Assembly (NCBI RefSeq): GCF_004345245.1
Contig: NZ_SLUQ01000005.1
Coordinates: 62,001-126,000 of the forward strand
Reading direction: 5' to 3'
DNA: 64,000 nucleotides
Origin: Rhizobium sp. BK251
GTDB taxonomy: Bacteria; Pseudomonadota; Alphaproteobacteria; Rhizobiales; Rhizobiaceae
A program made the position numbers and the translations under genes. Under the pieces are notes generated by a model. The model ran no database searches. It saw only the letters and a program-made list of their open reading frames with translations, and was not told the origin of the DNA. Below, in pieces: positions 17,063 through 25,180 of this stretch. Position 1 is the first letter of the stretch, and each line of letters opens with the position of its first letter.

Positions 17063-17929
17063 TCAGATGTGGGAGATTTCGGAGCTGCCCTTCCAGGCGG
17101 TTGCCCAGCGCTCGAACCAGACGAGCAGGTAGTTCACCAGCAGACCGATCACCGTCATGGTGAGGATGCCGGCGTACATGTCGGCGGTCTCCATCATGAG
17201 CTGCGACTGCTGGATCAGGAATCCGAGGCCCGATTTGGCCGCCAGCATTTCCGCGCCGATCACCGCAAAGATCGAGGACTTCACTGCGAGCCTTGCTCCC
17301 GAGACGATCGAGGGAATGCTGGCGGGAAGGATGACCTTGCGGAAGAGATCGAGATCAGTCGTTCCCATCGAGCGCGCCGCCTTGAGGAGCAGCGGGTCGA
17401 CGGACTTCACGCCGCTGATCGTGTTGATGAGCAGGAAGAAGATCGAGGAATAGAAGGTGATCGCGATCTTCGATGCTTCCCCGATGCCGAGCAGCAGGAT
17501 GAAGACTGGCAGGAGCGCGAATTGCGAGGTATTGCGCAGCGTCTGCACCAGAAGGTCGGAAACCTTCTCGAACATCGTGTAGCGGCCCATCAGGAAGCCA
17601 AGCGGAACGGCGATGACGACGGCAAGCAGGAAGCCGATTGCGGCGCGCTGCAGGCTGATGCCGATGTTGGCCGAAAGCGTGCCGTCAAGCAGCATTGCAT
17701 ACCAGGCCTCGCAGACCTCGCTCAACGGCGGGAAGAAGATGCGGTTCAGCCAGCCGAGCCGTGGCGCGATCTCCCAGAGCGCAAAGAAGGCGACCAGCAG
17801 CGGCAGGCCATAGACGAAGGTGCCCAGTTCGCCATAGCGCCTTGCCTTGGCGGGTCGCGCCTTTGCACCGCCCCGCCCCAGCGACAGGAATCCGACTCCA
17901 GGAACCGGTTTCGCGCTCAGATATGCCAT
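17063..17929 (-). CDS. ABC transporter permease, sulfonate/nitrate type (SsuC/TauC-like)
   Basis: A 288-residue inner-membrane protein with about six helices. The EAA loop reads LLKAARSMGTTDLDLFRKVI, and the C-terminal GLGFLIQQSQLMMETADMYA is characteristic of SsuC/TauC permeases. It lies 15 nt downstream of the ATPase stop on the minus strand and is part of the same operon. Confidence 0.9.
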   Translation of the reverse strand: MAYLSAKPVPGVGFLSLGRGGAKARPAKARRYGELGTFVYGLPLLVAFFALWEIAPRLGWLNRIFFPPLSEVCEAWYAMLLDGTLSANIGISLQRAAIGFLLAVVIAVPLGFLMGRYTMFEKVSDLLVQTLRNTSQFALLPVFILLLGIGEASKIAITFYSSIFFLLINTISGVKSVDPLLLKAARSMGTTDLDLFRKVILPASIPSIVSGARLAVKSSIFAVIGAEMLAAKSGLGFLIQQSQLMMETADMYAGILTMTVIGLLVNYLLVWFERWATAWKGSSEISHI

Positions 17930-17944
17930 GTGCTTCTCCCGATC

Positions 17945-18802
17945 CTAGTGGGCGTAGGCGGGCGATAGCGCCCAGTCCTTCTGTGCCTTGTTGACCTCGT
18001 CCCGCAGCGCCTCCCAGACGCGACCGCGATGCGCGTTGAATTCGACGCTCGAGCGGATATCGCCGTCGCGCGGGCGCGGCAGGTCGATGTCGATGATTTC
18101 CTTCACGGTCCCCGGACGAGCCGTCATTACGACGATGCGGTCGGCGAGATAGATCGCTTCGTCAATGGAGTGGGTGACGAAGACCACGGTCGTGTTGATC
18201 TTTTCCCAGATACGCAGCAGTTCGGTCTGGAGGATCTCGCGCGTCTGGGCATCGAGGGCTGCGAAGGGCTCGTCCATCAGCAGCACTTCCGGATCGGTCG
18301 CCAGCGCCCGTGCGATCGCAACACGCTGCTGCATGCCGCCGGATAGCTGGTTCGGGAAACGGTCCTCGAAGCCGGAAAGGCCGAAGAGCGAAAGGAGGTA
18401 GCGCGCCTTGTCGGTGCGCTCGCGCTTGGCGACGCCGTGGACTTCCAGCGCATATTCGATGTTGGAAAGCGCGGTTCGCCACGGAAACAGTGCATATTGC
18501 TGGAAGACGTAACCCGTCTTCGGGTCCGGCTTTACGATCCTGTTGCCATCGATCTGGACAAGGCCTTCGGTTGCCTGTGTCAGCCCGCCGATGATGTCGA
18601 GCAGCACCGACTTGCCGCTGCCGCTTGGCCCGACGAGCGTGATGAACTCGCCCTTGCGGATCGCCAGATTGACGCCGTCCAGCACGGTCACGCGATCGGA
18701 GTCGCGTCCGTCGATCCTGACGGACTGGCCCGGCTTGAGTTGGAACGTCTTGTGGACGTCGGTGACTGTGATGCGGTCCATGGTCGTTGTCTCTTTCATC
18801 AT
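17945..18802 (-). CDS. ABC transporter ATP-binding protein, sulfonate/nitrate type (SsuB/TauB-like)
   Basis: About 285 residues from ATG 18802. Walker A GPSGSGKSVLLDIIGG, signature LSGGMQQRVAIARALA, Walker B VLLMDEPFAALDAQT and switch His in VFVTHSIDEAIYLADR are intact. The start overlaps the ferredoxin stop as ATGA, so translation is coupled; alternatives are ATG 18799 and ATG 18781 (MDRITVTDVH), and a long upstream open frame is noise. Energises import with the permease and binding protein downstream. Confidence 0.88.
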   Translation of the reverse strand: MMKETTTMDRITVTDVHKTFQLKPGQSVRIDGRDSDRVTVLDGVNLAIRKGEFITLVGPSGSGKSVLLDIIGGLTQATEGLVQIDGNRIVKPDPKTGYVFQQYALFPWRTALSNIEYALEVHGVAKRERTDKARYLLSLFGLSGFEDRFPNQLSGGMQQRVAIARALATDPEVLLMDEPFAALDAQTREILQTELLRIWEKINTTVVFVTHSIDEAIYLADRIVVMTARPGTVKEIIDIDLPRPRDGDIRSSVEFNAHRGRVWEALRDEVNKAQKDWALSPAYAH

Positions 18803-19125
18803 ACCTGGGCGACGCGAATGCGGTGAGTGAGATCGAGCTCCGAGCCGCCGGGCTTGCCGCGCTTCCAGCCGAGCGCGCGCGAATAGCTGCCGAAGAGGTT
18901 GCGGCTCTCGACCTCTTCTTCGGTGATGGCGATCGGTCCATCCGCTCGTTCGGCGACGTAGAGCGCATCCGTCGGACAATAGATCTCGCAGAGGAAGCAG
19001 GTCTGGCAGTCATCCTGCCGCGCTATGACGGGGACCGCCTCTGTCGCGTCGAATACATTGGCGGGGCAGACCTTGACGCAGATATCGCATTCGACGCAGC
19101 GGCTTTGCGACACGATCTCGATCAT
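18799..19125 (-). CDS. 4Fe-4S dicluster ferredoxin, AprB-like
   Basis: A 108-residue protein with two cluster motifs: CVECDICVKVCP (residues 9-20) and CQTCFLCEIYCP (about 40-51). Both are CxxCxxCxxxCP, so it should hold two [4Fe-4S] clusters. The tail (ITEEEVESRNLFGSYSRALG) is unlike simple ferredoxins. Start ATG 19125 overlaps the flavoprotein stop (ATGA), and its own stop overlaps the ATPase start, so flavoprotein, ferredoxin and ATPase are translationally coupled. It probably passes electrons to or from the flavoprotein, in the manner of AprB in adenylylsulfate reductase. Confidence 0.85.
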   Translation of the reverse strand: MIEIVSQSRCVECDICVKVCPANVFDATEAVPVIARQDDCQTCFLCEIYCPTDALYVAERADGPIAITEEEVESRNLFGSYSRALGWKRGKPGGSELDLTHRIRVAQV

Positions 19126-20753
19126 GATGCGAGCTCCCGTCGGTCTTCGGTTTCGCCGCCGATGCGGATATCGTCGACGCCGGTCAGGATGATGCGCCGG
19201 GCGAAGGCCGGGTCGTTGCCGTTCAGGTCGACACGACGATGCATGCCGCGGCTTTCCTTGCGGGCGAGGGCCGCGGTCAGCGACCAGCGGCCGGAGGCGG
19301 CGATCGCCGCTGCCTCGCGGGTGCGAAGCCGGTCGCTGCCTTCCCCGGCCAGATGATTGCGAATGTCGCTCCAGAGGCTCTCGAGCCTGTCGGCGCTTGC
19401 CTGCAGGCGGCCTCCCTCGCGGAAATAGTTCTTCTCGAGCGGGATGACCTCGGCGCGTACGGCATCGATCACGTCCTTTGCGGCGAGATCCTTCTTCACC
19501 GAGCCGGACGCACGCAGTCCCGCCTCGCCGAGAGGCCTCGAGGTGCCCCTGAAGGCCTTGCCCTCGCGGCGCCTGGCGTGCGTCGACGCACCCTGACCGG
19601 CCCACCAGCCGCTTGCGATCGCCCAGGAGGAGTTGACCGCGCCGCCGCCCGACACCGCGCCCGTCATGTCCTCGCGGCTCGCCGCGTCGCCGGAGACATA
19701 GAGACCCGGGACATCGGTACCGCAATCGGATGTCGCAACGCGGATGCCGCCAGTGCCGCGCACGGTGCCTTCGGCCTTGAAGGCGACGCGGAACATGTCC
19801 TTGAACGGATCGACCGGCGCCCGGTCGTAAGGCACGAAACAGTTCGGCTGGCCCTGTCGCAGCCAGCCCTGGAGCGCCGGCTCGGCCTGGTCGAGGATTG
19901 CGTAGACCGGAGCCTCGATCATTGCGCGGGCGATTTCCTTCTCGCGCTCGCCGATCCCGTTCATCAGGTGATTGCCGTCGCTGTCGAGGATCGGCGTGCC
20001 GTCCTCGCGGTAGAACGAGGCCCAGCGGAAGGGCAGACCCTTGTTGAGCGACGAGCCATGCGGGGCGAGCGTATACTTGCCGGTAAATTCCATGCCGGAG
20101 AGGCTGGCGCCCGCCTCGGCAGCCATCAGATAGCCGTCACCGGTGAGCGCGGCCGCGCCGAGGATGCGCTCATGGAAGGCACAGCCGCCGGTGGCCAGCA
20201 CGACGGCGCTCGCATCCACCCGCCAGTCGCGGTTGCGCTGCCTGTCGATCCCGGCTGCGCCGGTCACGGCTTCGCCGTCGGAATAGAGTTCGAGTGCGGG
20301 ATGATGGTCGAGTACGGTCACGCCTGCCTTCAGCACGCGGCGGCGCATGAACGCCATGTAGTCGGGTCCGCGCAGGTTGGCGATGTAGAGCTTGCCGTCA
20401 TCGTCGTTCGGGAAGGGATAGCCCCACTCGACGAGCTTCAAGAGATTCTCGTAGGCGCGGTCGACGCAGCGCAGCATCCAGCGCTGGTCGGCGAGGTCGC
20501 CCGTCCGCTGCCATCGGCGCTCGACGATCTGCTGCCGGTTCTCGCCGGGCGGAACGCACCAGGTCCCCGTGTTGGAGGGTGCGGTCGCGCCGCTCGTGCC
20601 GAGATAACCCTTGTCGGCGAGGATCACGCGCGCGCCGTTTTCGGCGGCCGCAAGGGCAGCCCAGGCGCCGGACGGGCCGCCACCGATCACGAGCACGTCC
20701 GCCTGCAGATGCAGCGCGTCGTTGCCCGCCAACTCTTTACGCTTCAGCGACAT
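19122..20753 (-). CDS. FAD-dependent reductase, fumarate-reductase/AprA-like flavoprotein
   Basis: A 543-residue flavoprotein. N-terminal FAD fold ADVLVIGGGPSGAWAALAAA with DKGYLGTSGATAPSNTGTW (flavin-loop Ser/Thr/Gly stretch); middle ASAVVLATGGCAFHERILG; late GLYVSGDAASREDMTGAVSG. The C-terminal helical domain (IPLEKNYFREGGRLQASADR, KESRGMHRRVDL) matches the succinate dehydrogenase/AprA superfamily. The position of the active-site Arg/His cannot be assigned by eye. Its pairing with a dicluster ferredoxin and a sulfonate-type importer suggests reduction or oxidation of an imported sulfur compound. No close characterised relative is recognised. Confidence 0.8.
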   Translation of the reverse strand: MSLKRKELAGNDALHLQADVLVIGGGPSGAWAALAAAENGARVILADKGYLGTSGATAPSNTGTWCVPPGENRQQIVERRWQRTGDLADQRWMLRCVDRAYENLLKLVEWGYPFPNDDDGKLYIANLRGPDYMAFMRRRVLKAGVTVLDHHPALELYSDGEAVTGAAGIDRQRNRDWRVDASAVVLATGGCAFHERILGAAALTGDGYLMAAEAGASLSGMEFTGKYTLAPHGSSLNKGLPFRWASFYREDGTPILDSDGNHLMNGIGEREKEIARAMIEAPVYAILDQAEPALQGWLRQGQPNCFVPYDRAPVDPFKDMFRVAFKAEGTVRGTGGIRVATSDCGTDVPGLYVSGDAASREDMTGAVSGGGAVNSSWAIASGWWAGQGASTHARRREGKAFRGTSRPLGEAGLRASGSVKKDLAAKDVIDAVRAEVIPLEKNYFREGGRLQASADRLESLWSDIRNHLAGEGSDRLRTREAAAIAASGRWSLTAALARKESRGMHRRVDLNGNDPAFARRIILTGVDDIRIGGETEDRRELAS

Positions 20754-20781
20754 TTGGGGATCTCTACAAGGATGGAAACAG

Positions 20782-20808
20782 AGGGCGGAGGCGCCAGGCC
20801 TCCGCCCT
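20782..20808 (-). terminator. Hairpin terminator between thioredoxin-like and flavoprotein genes
   Basis: AGGGCGGAGGC (20782-20792) pairs perfectly with GCCTCCGCCCT (20798-20808) over 5 nt, eight nt after the thioredoxin-like stop on the minus strand. A weak U-rich stretch (TGTTTCC) follows. It probably reduces read-through into the flavoprotein operon rather than blocking it. Confidence 0.65.
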
Positions 20809-20815
20809 GAAGCGA

Positions 20816-21394
20816 TCAGGCTGCCTTGGAAAACCAGGAGGGTTCATTTCCCGGTGTCCATTTGATGTTGCAGCCGATCGAGGGAGCTTGGCTTGCGGAG
20901 GGTTTGGCACCGGCAAGAACGGCATCGACCGCAGCGCGAAGATCCGCGCCGGTCACATCCTTGCCGTTGCCGGGCCGGGCGTCATCGAACTGCCCATGAT
21001 AGGCGAGCCGGCGCTCGCCGTCGAAGAGGAAGAAATCCGGGGTGCAGGCGGCACCATAGGCTTTTGCGACCCCCTGCGATGCGTCCTTGAGATAAGGGAA
21101 GGAATAACCGACCTCTTCGCCGATGCGCGCAACGCTTTCCTCGGGATTGCCGTCCTCGTCGTTGCTGTTGATCGCGATGATCTGCAGACCCTTGCCGGCG
21201 TACTCGCGGGCGAATGCGGCGAAATGTTCGCGAATGAGAAGAACGAATGGGCAGCGGTTCGAGATGAAGGCCACGAGCAGGGCGGGCTTGTCGCTGAAAT
21301 CGGCGAGCTGATGAAGCTTGCCGGTCGCGTCCGGCAGAAGGAAATCCGCGGCCTTTGTGCCGAGATCGATCGGATTGGATTCTGTCTTCGGCAT
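20816..21394 (-). CDS. Thioredoxin-fold (AhpC/TSA-like redoxin) protein
   Basis: A 192-residue protein from ATG 21394, behind GGGAG; the frame runs on to 21427 without a ribosome site. It has a redoxin fold: PIDLGTKAADFLLPDATGK, then LLVAFISNRCPFVLLIREHF with one cysteine where thioredoxins carry CxxC, a cis-Pro (ACTPDFFLFDGE) and a C-terminal second cysteine (PSIGCNIKW). A small group of about 190-residue thioredoxin-like proteins looks like this. It could be a thiol reductase or peroxidase. It lies directly upstream of the flavoprotein/ferredoxin/sulfonate importer operon on the same strand, which hints at a sulfur-redox role. Confidence 0.75.
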   Translation of the reverse strand: MPKTESNPIDLGTKAADFLLPDATGKLHQLADFSDKPALLVAFISNRCPFVLLIREHFAAFAREYAGKGLQIIAINSNDEDGNPEESVARIGEEVGYSFPYLKDASQGVAKAYGAACTPDFFLFDGERRLAYHGQFDDARPGNGKDVTGADLRAAVDAVLAGAKPSASQAPSIGCNIKWTPGNEPSWFSKAA

Positions 21395-21631
21395 CTGGTT
21401 CTCCCTCACGAGCTTATCAATGCCCATATTGTCTATAAAAATACTGGTTATTAAACACGCAAATTTACGCTGACCTGCGCCATGACGGAAAAAGAATACC
21501 CTTCTTGCAAGACTGATTAGATCAGAATTCCAGGTGCGGCGATCGGCATCCCCCGCGGCAGCCTTCCTGCCGATGGCTTCGGAAGCGGTAGGGCGGGGCT
21601 GGGAGCTCGGTCTGGAAAAACCGCCTGCCGT

Positions 21632-22321
21632 CTAATCGAGCCCTGTCAGCCGCTTGTTCCAGTCCTCGACCTTTCCGCTTTCGAGCCTGCGGGCGGCGTG
21701 GGTGCGCCAGCCTTCGGCGAGGCTCTGCAGCTCGGCGAGTCGGCCAAGCACCTCCCTGTTCAAGGTGTCGACATAAAAAGCGTGCCAGATACGCGCGATC
21801 GTCCATTCCGCCGATTTGCGTTCAATGAGGACGATTTGATCGCCGGGGGAAACCGGGCCTTGCTCGAGCACCCGATAGTACCATCCCGTTCTCCCGGTGC
21901 TCTGCACGGTCCTTGCCATGTCGGGCCGTCCGAAACGCTCGTTCAGCTTCCAGCAGGGCTGGCGCCCCTGGCTGACCTCGACGGTCGCCTTGCCGAGCCT
22001 GAAGATGTCGCCGACAGCCACCGACGCCTCGGTCAAACCCTCCGTCGAGACGTTTTCCCCGAAGGCGCCGGGCGCGGAGAGCAGGGCATGATCGCCGATG
22101 TCCTGCTGCCAGAGCCGGTAGTGATCGAGAGGATAGTGGTGAACTGCCTTTTCAGGCCCGCCATGCCTCACTTGGTCGCCCTGCGCGTCGCCTTCGAGAC
22201 CGTTGAACGTCAGGAATCGAGTATCGCGGACAGGCGTCTTGGCGATGCCGCTCGGGACGCCGCGCGGCCCAAGCGGGCTTATCTCTCCGGTAAACAGTCC
22301 GGCAAGTGTGATCGGCTGCAT
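21632..22321 (-). CDS. MOSC domain-containing protein (YiiM-like)
   Basis: A 229-residue protein with the MOSC core: GLEGDAQGDQVRHGGPEKAV, LLSAPGAFGENVSTEGLTEA, VGDIFRLGKATVEVSQGRQP and the conserved Cys in RQPCWKLNERFG. YiiM-type proteins are molybdenum-cofactor enzymes that reduce N-hydroxylated compounds such as 6-hydroxylaminopurine. A 3-alpha C-terminal extension (LQSLAEGWRTHAARRLESGK) follows as in YiiM. The start overlaps the upstream amidotransferase stop by one base (TGATG), so the two genes are translationally coupled. The 238-nt gap from its stop to the thioredoxin-like gene upstream region (21395-21631) holds no clear gene. Confidence 0.85.
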   Translation of the reverse strand: MQPITLAGLFTGEISPLGPRGVPSGIAKTPVRDTRFLTFNGLEGDAQGDQVRHGGPEKAVHHYPLDHYRLWQQDIGDHALLSAPGAFGENVSTEGLTEASVAVGDIFRLGKATVEVSQGRQPCWKLNERFGRPDMARTVQSTGRTGWYYRVLEQGPVSPGDQIVLIERKSAEWTIARIWHAFYVDTLNREVLGRLAELQSLAEGWRTHAARRLESGKVEDWNKRLTGLD

Positions 22322-23028
22322 CAGGGGTTCTCCAACCGGGTGAGCCATTCGCCGATCATCAGGCGTGAAGAGCGCTGCAACGCAGACCCGTGCTCCTTCG
22401 CGTCGCGCCGCAATGCTGGAAGATCGATGCGGGCCTCGGCGAGTTCCACCGCATGGCCGACGAGCCAGCGTTCGAATGCGTCGCCGCAATCGGCCTCGGG
22501 GTGAAACTGCAGGCCGAGGATGTTGCTGCCGATCGCAAACGCCTGCTGTTCGATGAGGTCGCTTGAGGCAAGGTTTATCGCAGCTGCGGGAAGCGAATAG
22601 GTATCCCCATGCCAATGGAGGACCGGAATATTCCGCAGATGCCGCAACGGACCATCGCTGCCGGCGGGCGTGAGGGTCACAGGCTTGAAGCCGATCTCCT
22701 TGACGCCCGAAGGAAAGACCGTGGCGCCCGACGCCGCCGCCACGAGCTGCGCACCAAGGCAGACACCAAGCGTCGGACGCCGCGTGGCGAGCCGCCTTTC
22801 GATGAACGCGCGTTCGGCAGCGAGAAAGGGATATGCCGCGTCCTCGTAGACGCCGATCGGTCCTCCCAGAATGACGAGCAGGTCGGGCTCCAGCGGATCC
22901 CCGACCGGAAAGCCGAGGTCGCCGACATTGCTGTATCGGATCTCGTAGCCCGCCTCGCGGATCGGATCGGCGAAGGTTCCGAGATCCTCGAAATGAACGT
23001 GCCTCAGCACGAGCGCAATCTTCGTCAT
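22321..23028 (-). CDS. Class I glutamine amidotransferase-like protein
   Basis: A 235-residue GATase. The nucleophile elbow GVCLGAQLVAAASG carries the catalytic Cys; the base His is in GLQFHPEADCGDAFERW. The oxyanion loop LLVILGGPIGVYED is also present. These stand-alone GuaA-like domains (YfeJ/glutamine amidotransferase group) hydrolyse glutamine or gamma-glutamyl compounds; the partner is unknown. ATG 23028 has GAGG upstream; the frame extends to 23112 without support. Coupled to the MOSC gene downstream. The active-site residues are complete. Confidence 0.85.
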   Translation of the reverse strand: MTKIALVLRHVHFEDLGTFADPIREAGYEIRYSNVGDLGFPVGDPLEPDLLVILGGPIGVYEDAAYPFLAAERAFIERRLATRRPTLGVCLGAQLVAAASGATVFPSGVKEIGFKPVTLTPAGSDGPLRHLRNIPVLHWHGDTYSLPAAAINLASSDLIEQQAFAIGSNILGLQFHPEADCGDAFERWLVGHAVELAEARIDLPALRRDAKEHGSALQRSSRLMIGEWLTRLENP

Positions 23029-23053
23029 GGCAAACCTCAGGCGTGTTTCTCTG

Positions 23054-23602
23054 TCATGGGATGACGCAGCTGCCGTTGTCGCATCCGTCGGCGGATCGGA
23101 TGTCGGCCTCACAATCGGCTACCGGTGCCGGGTGGGCAAGGGCCATAGCGATTCTTGCGCCGACGGCGATATCGTCCTCGACGCCGAATGCATGGTGAAG
23201 AACGGTGCCGTCGCGACCGATCAGCACCGAGGATGGCGTGCCCCGCAGGCCATAGCGGCGCATCGTCAGCGGAAGAGGGCCATCCTCGCCCGGCTGGTCG
23301 ACGCCGACCGGATAGCGGATGCGGTATTCATGCAGGAAGGCCGCGAGCGTCACCGGCGACATCGCCTCATGGTGCTCGAAAACGGTATGCAGGCCGATGA
23401 TTGCGAGGTCGGTGCTGGCGAAGGCGCGCTCGATGCGGCGGATCTGCGGTATGGCGTCCGCCACGCAGCCGGGGCAGAGCAGCTGGAAGCTGTGCAGCAA
23501 CACGACCCGCCCCCGCAAGATCTCGAGGCTCAAGGGGGCTGGCGTGTTGAACCATTGGCTTACGGAGATCTCCGGCGCCAGCTTGTCGTCATTGCGAGGC
23601 AT
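23054..23602 (-). CDS. TlpA/AhpC-type redoxin with CPGC motif
   Basis: A 182-residue protein. RGRVVLLHSFQLLCPGCVAD gives the redox pair C43-P-G-C46 in thioredoxin position, and the cis-Pro loop is LRGTPSSVLIGRDGTVLHH. The last residues contain three further cysteines (VADCEADI, GCDNGSCVIP), an unusual tail that may add a metal or disulfide site. No signal peptide, so probably cytosolic. It lies 25 nt upstream of the amidotransferase on the same strand and may be co-transcribed with it. Confidence 0.8.
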   Translation of the reverse strand: MPRNDDKLAPEISVSQWFNTPAPLSLEILRGRVVLLHSFQLLCPGCVADAIPQIRRIERAFASTDLAIIGLHTVFEHHEAMSPVTLAAFLHEYRIRYPVGVDQPGEDGPLPLTMRRYGLRGTPSSVLIGRDGTVLHHAFGVEDDIAVGARIAMALAHPAPVADCEADIRSADGCDNGSCVIP

Positions 23603-23696
23603 GTTCTTTCCTTTCGAAGCGGACGAGGGTCTCGGGACGCGCCGATCCTTCTTGACCTGTTGCCTTGGCCGCCCGTGTGGCGGTAATCCTCGTCAT
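23589..23696 (-). CDS. Possible 35-residue leader or small protein
   Basis: A short frame starting MTRITATRAAKATGQEG behind GAGAGAAAG and ending inside the first codons of the redoxin gene (overlap 14 nt). It is basic with no recognised domain. It could be a leader peptide that couples translation of the redoxin, or chance. Only its ribosome site and position support it. Confidence 0.3.
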   Translation of the reverse strand: MTRITATRAAKATGQEGSARPETLVRFERKEHASQ

Positions 23697-23731
23697 GTTC
23701 TTTCTCTCTATTTGCCTGGAGGGAAGAATAT

Positions 23732-23763
23732 GCCGGTCCGGTGATGGCAGTTGCCGGACCGGC
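23732..23763 (-). terminator. Hairpin terminator after secreted-protein gene
   Basis: GCCGGTCCGG (23732-23741) pairs perfectly with CCGGACCGGC (23754-23763). It lies just after the minus-strand stop at 23773, so it ends the MarR/secreted-protein transcript before the redoxin unit. Confidence 0.65.
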
Positions 23764-23772
23764 GACTTCGTC

Positions 23773-24489
23773 TCACTTTGCGGGCATGACCTTGCCGGGA
23801 AGGCTGAGATTGCCTGAGGCGACCTTGAAGACGTTCGCGACGCAGAGAAGCGGCGCATGCAGGTTTCCGTTGATCTTCAGCCCGGCCGTGACCCCATCAT
23901 AGGATGCGTCGCTGATCCCCGACAACAGTTCCAAGGGAATGGCGACGTCGACGCTGCCGCCCTTGAGCGTGGTCGGATAATCCGGGCTGTCGATCAAGAG
24001 CGGCACGTTCGGCCAGGTCGGGGGAACCTTCGGCTTTGCGCCTTCCGGAATGTCGATGACCTTCAGCCCGCCTGCACAGGCCTTGTCCTCGGCGAGAACG
24101 ACCCAGTGCGGATGCCAGACGTCACGATTCTTGCCGCCGTAGGCAGCGTCGTCGAAATCGGGATGGAAGGTCACGGCGAGCGCAACGATCCCCTGGTCCT
24201 TTTCGAAACCGATGTCGCCACTGTTGAGCGAGGTCGGCCATACATAGGCATAGACGTCCGATCCTTCGAACTTGCCGGTGGCAGCGGGCTTCTCCGCACC
24301 CGCTTCGCCACGCACGCGCGTCGTGAAGATGGCCGTATCGCCCTTCGTCGCGATCGTCGTCTGGATGATGTCGAACGAGGCCTTTACGGTCTGCGAGGGT
24401 GCTGCCTCGATGGAATGGGCTGCGGCGGAACCAAGCCATAGCGATGCCGTTCCGGCGACGAGGGCGCCGGTCAAGAACTTCCGAAACAT
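23773..24489 (-). CDS. Secreted protein of unknown function
   Basis: A 238-residue protein. MFRKFLTGALVAGTASLWLG then SAAAHS is a signal peptide cleaved near residue 25. The mature part is beta-rich, with TAIFTTRVRGEAGAEKPA, SDVYAYVWPTSLNSGDIGFE and RDVWHPHWVVLAEDKACAGG; two cysteines (KACAG and LLCVAN) may form a disulfide. No family was recognised. ATG 24489 has GGAG 8 nt upstream. It lies 38 nt downstream of the MarR gene on the same strand, so it is probably its regulatory target. Exported to the periplasm or outside. Confidence 0.7.
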   Translation of the reverse strand: MFRKFLTGALVAGTASLWLGSAAAHSIEAAPSQTVKASFDIIQTTIATKGDTAIFTTRVRGEAGAEKPAATGKFEGSDVYAYVWPTSLNSGDIGFEKDQGIVALAVTFHPDFDDAAYGGKNRDVWHPHWVVLAEDKACAGGLKVIDIPEGAKPKVPPTWPNVPLLIDSPDYPTTLKGGSVDVAIPLELLSGISDASYDGVTAGLKINGNLHAPLLCVANVFKVASGNLSLPGKVMPAK

Positions 24490-24527
24490 GTGCAATTCTC
24501 CTTCTTTCGTGCTTTGCCTGGAGGGGT

Positions 24528-25172
24528 CTATCCTTCGATGAATGCGTCCCAGGTGGCAGCCCGGAACGCTGGATCTGCGATTTCATGGTCTCGACAGTCG
24601 ATGCGGAGCTCGGACGGGCCGAAAGCTGCGTCGATAAAGGCGCAATGGTGCAGATTGGCCTCGCCCGGATGGACGTTCGGGCGGAAGTGGCGGCAGCTGA
24701 CGCACATGCGCTGTATCGGGATCGCGCCCGTTTCCTGCAACTGGCGGATCATCGTCACCAGCGTCATGAGCAGGCCTGTCCGTTCCGCCGACGAAAGCGG
24801 TTCGGTCGCGATCTCGGCTGTCCCGTGGACGGCCTCGCCGGCGGCAAGCGCTGTACGCCCGGGCTCTGTCAGCAGCACATGGGCCGCCCGACGGTCTTCG
24901 ACGGCAGTCTGCTTCACCACGAGCGACTTGCGCTCAAGCGCGAGGATCGAGTCCGTCGCCGTCGGCTGGGAGACGCCGAGCCACAACGCTATCTCCTTCA
25001 CCCCGAGACCGTGCGGTCGCCCTTCCAATAGTTCCAGGATCGCATATTGCGTCGGATTGATTCCGGCCGCCTTCGCCCGCGCCCAGTCGTCGGAGCGCAT
25101 GGCCGTCGCCAGCCGCGAAAGGCCTTCGCGAATACGGTGTTCGATCGAGGTAGGGTTCTTCGGCGTTTCCAT
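24528..25172 (-). CDS. MarR family regulator with a Cys/His-rich C-terminal domain
   Basis: A 214-residue protein, longer than typical 140-160-residue MarR proteins. The winged helix covers about residues 38-105 (GLGVKEIALWLGVSQPTATD, wing VEDRRAAHVLLTEPG). After the dimer helices a C-terminal segment carries C157-x2-C160, H162, H168, H175-H176-C177, C193 and H196. This spacing suggests a bound metal (zinc or iron) or Fe-S cluster and redox or metal sensing. A perfect palindrome 9 nt upstream of the start (25181-25199) is a likely autoregulatory operator. Upstream of the secreted-protein gene, divergent from arsC. Confidence 0.85.
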   Translation of the reverse strand: METPKNPTSIEHRIREGLSRLATAMRSDDWARAKAAGINPTQYAILELLEGRPHGLGVKEIALWLGVSQPTATDSILALERKSLVVKQTAVEDRRAAHVLLTEPGRTALAAGEAVHGTAEIATEPLSSAERTGLLMTLVTMIRQLQETGAIPIQRMCVSCRHFRPNVHPGEANLHHCAFIDAAFGPSELRIDCRDHEIADPAFRAATWDAFIEG

Positions 25173-25180
25173 GTCGTCAA

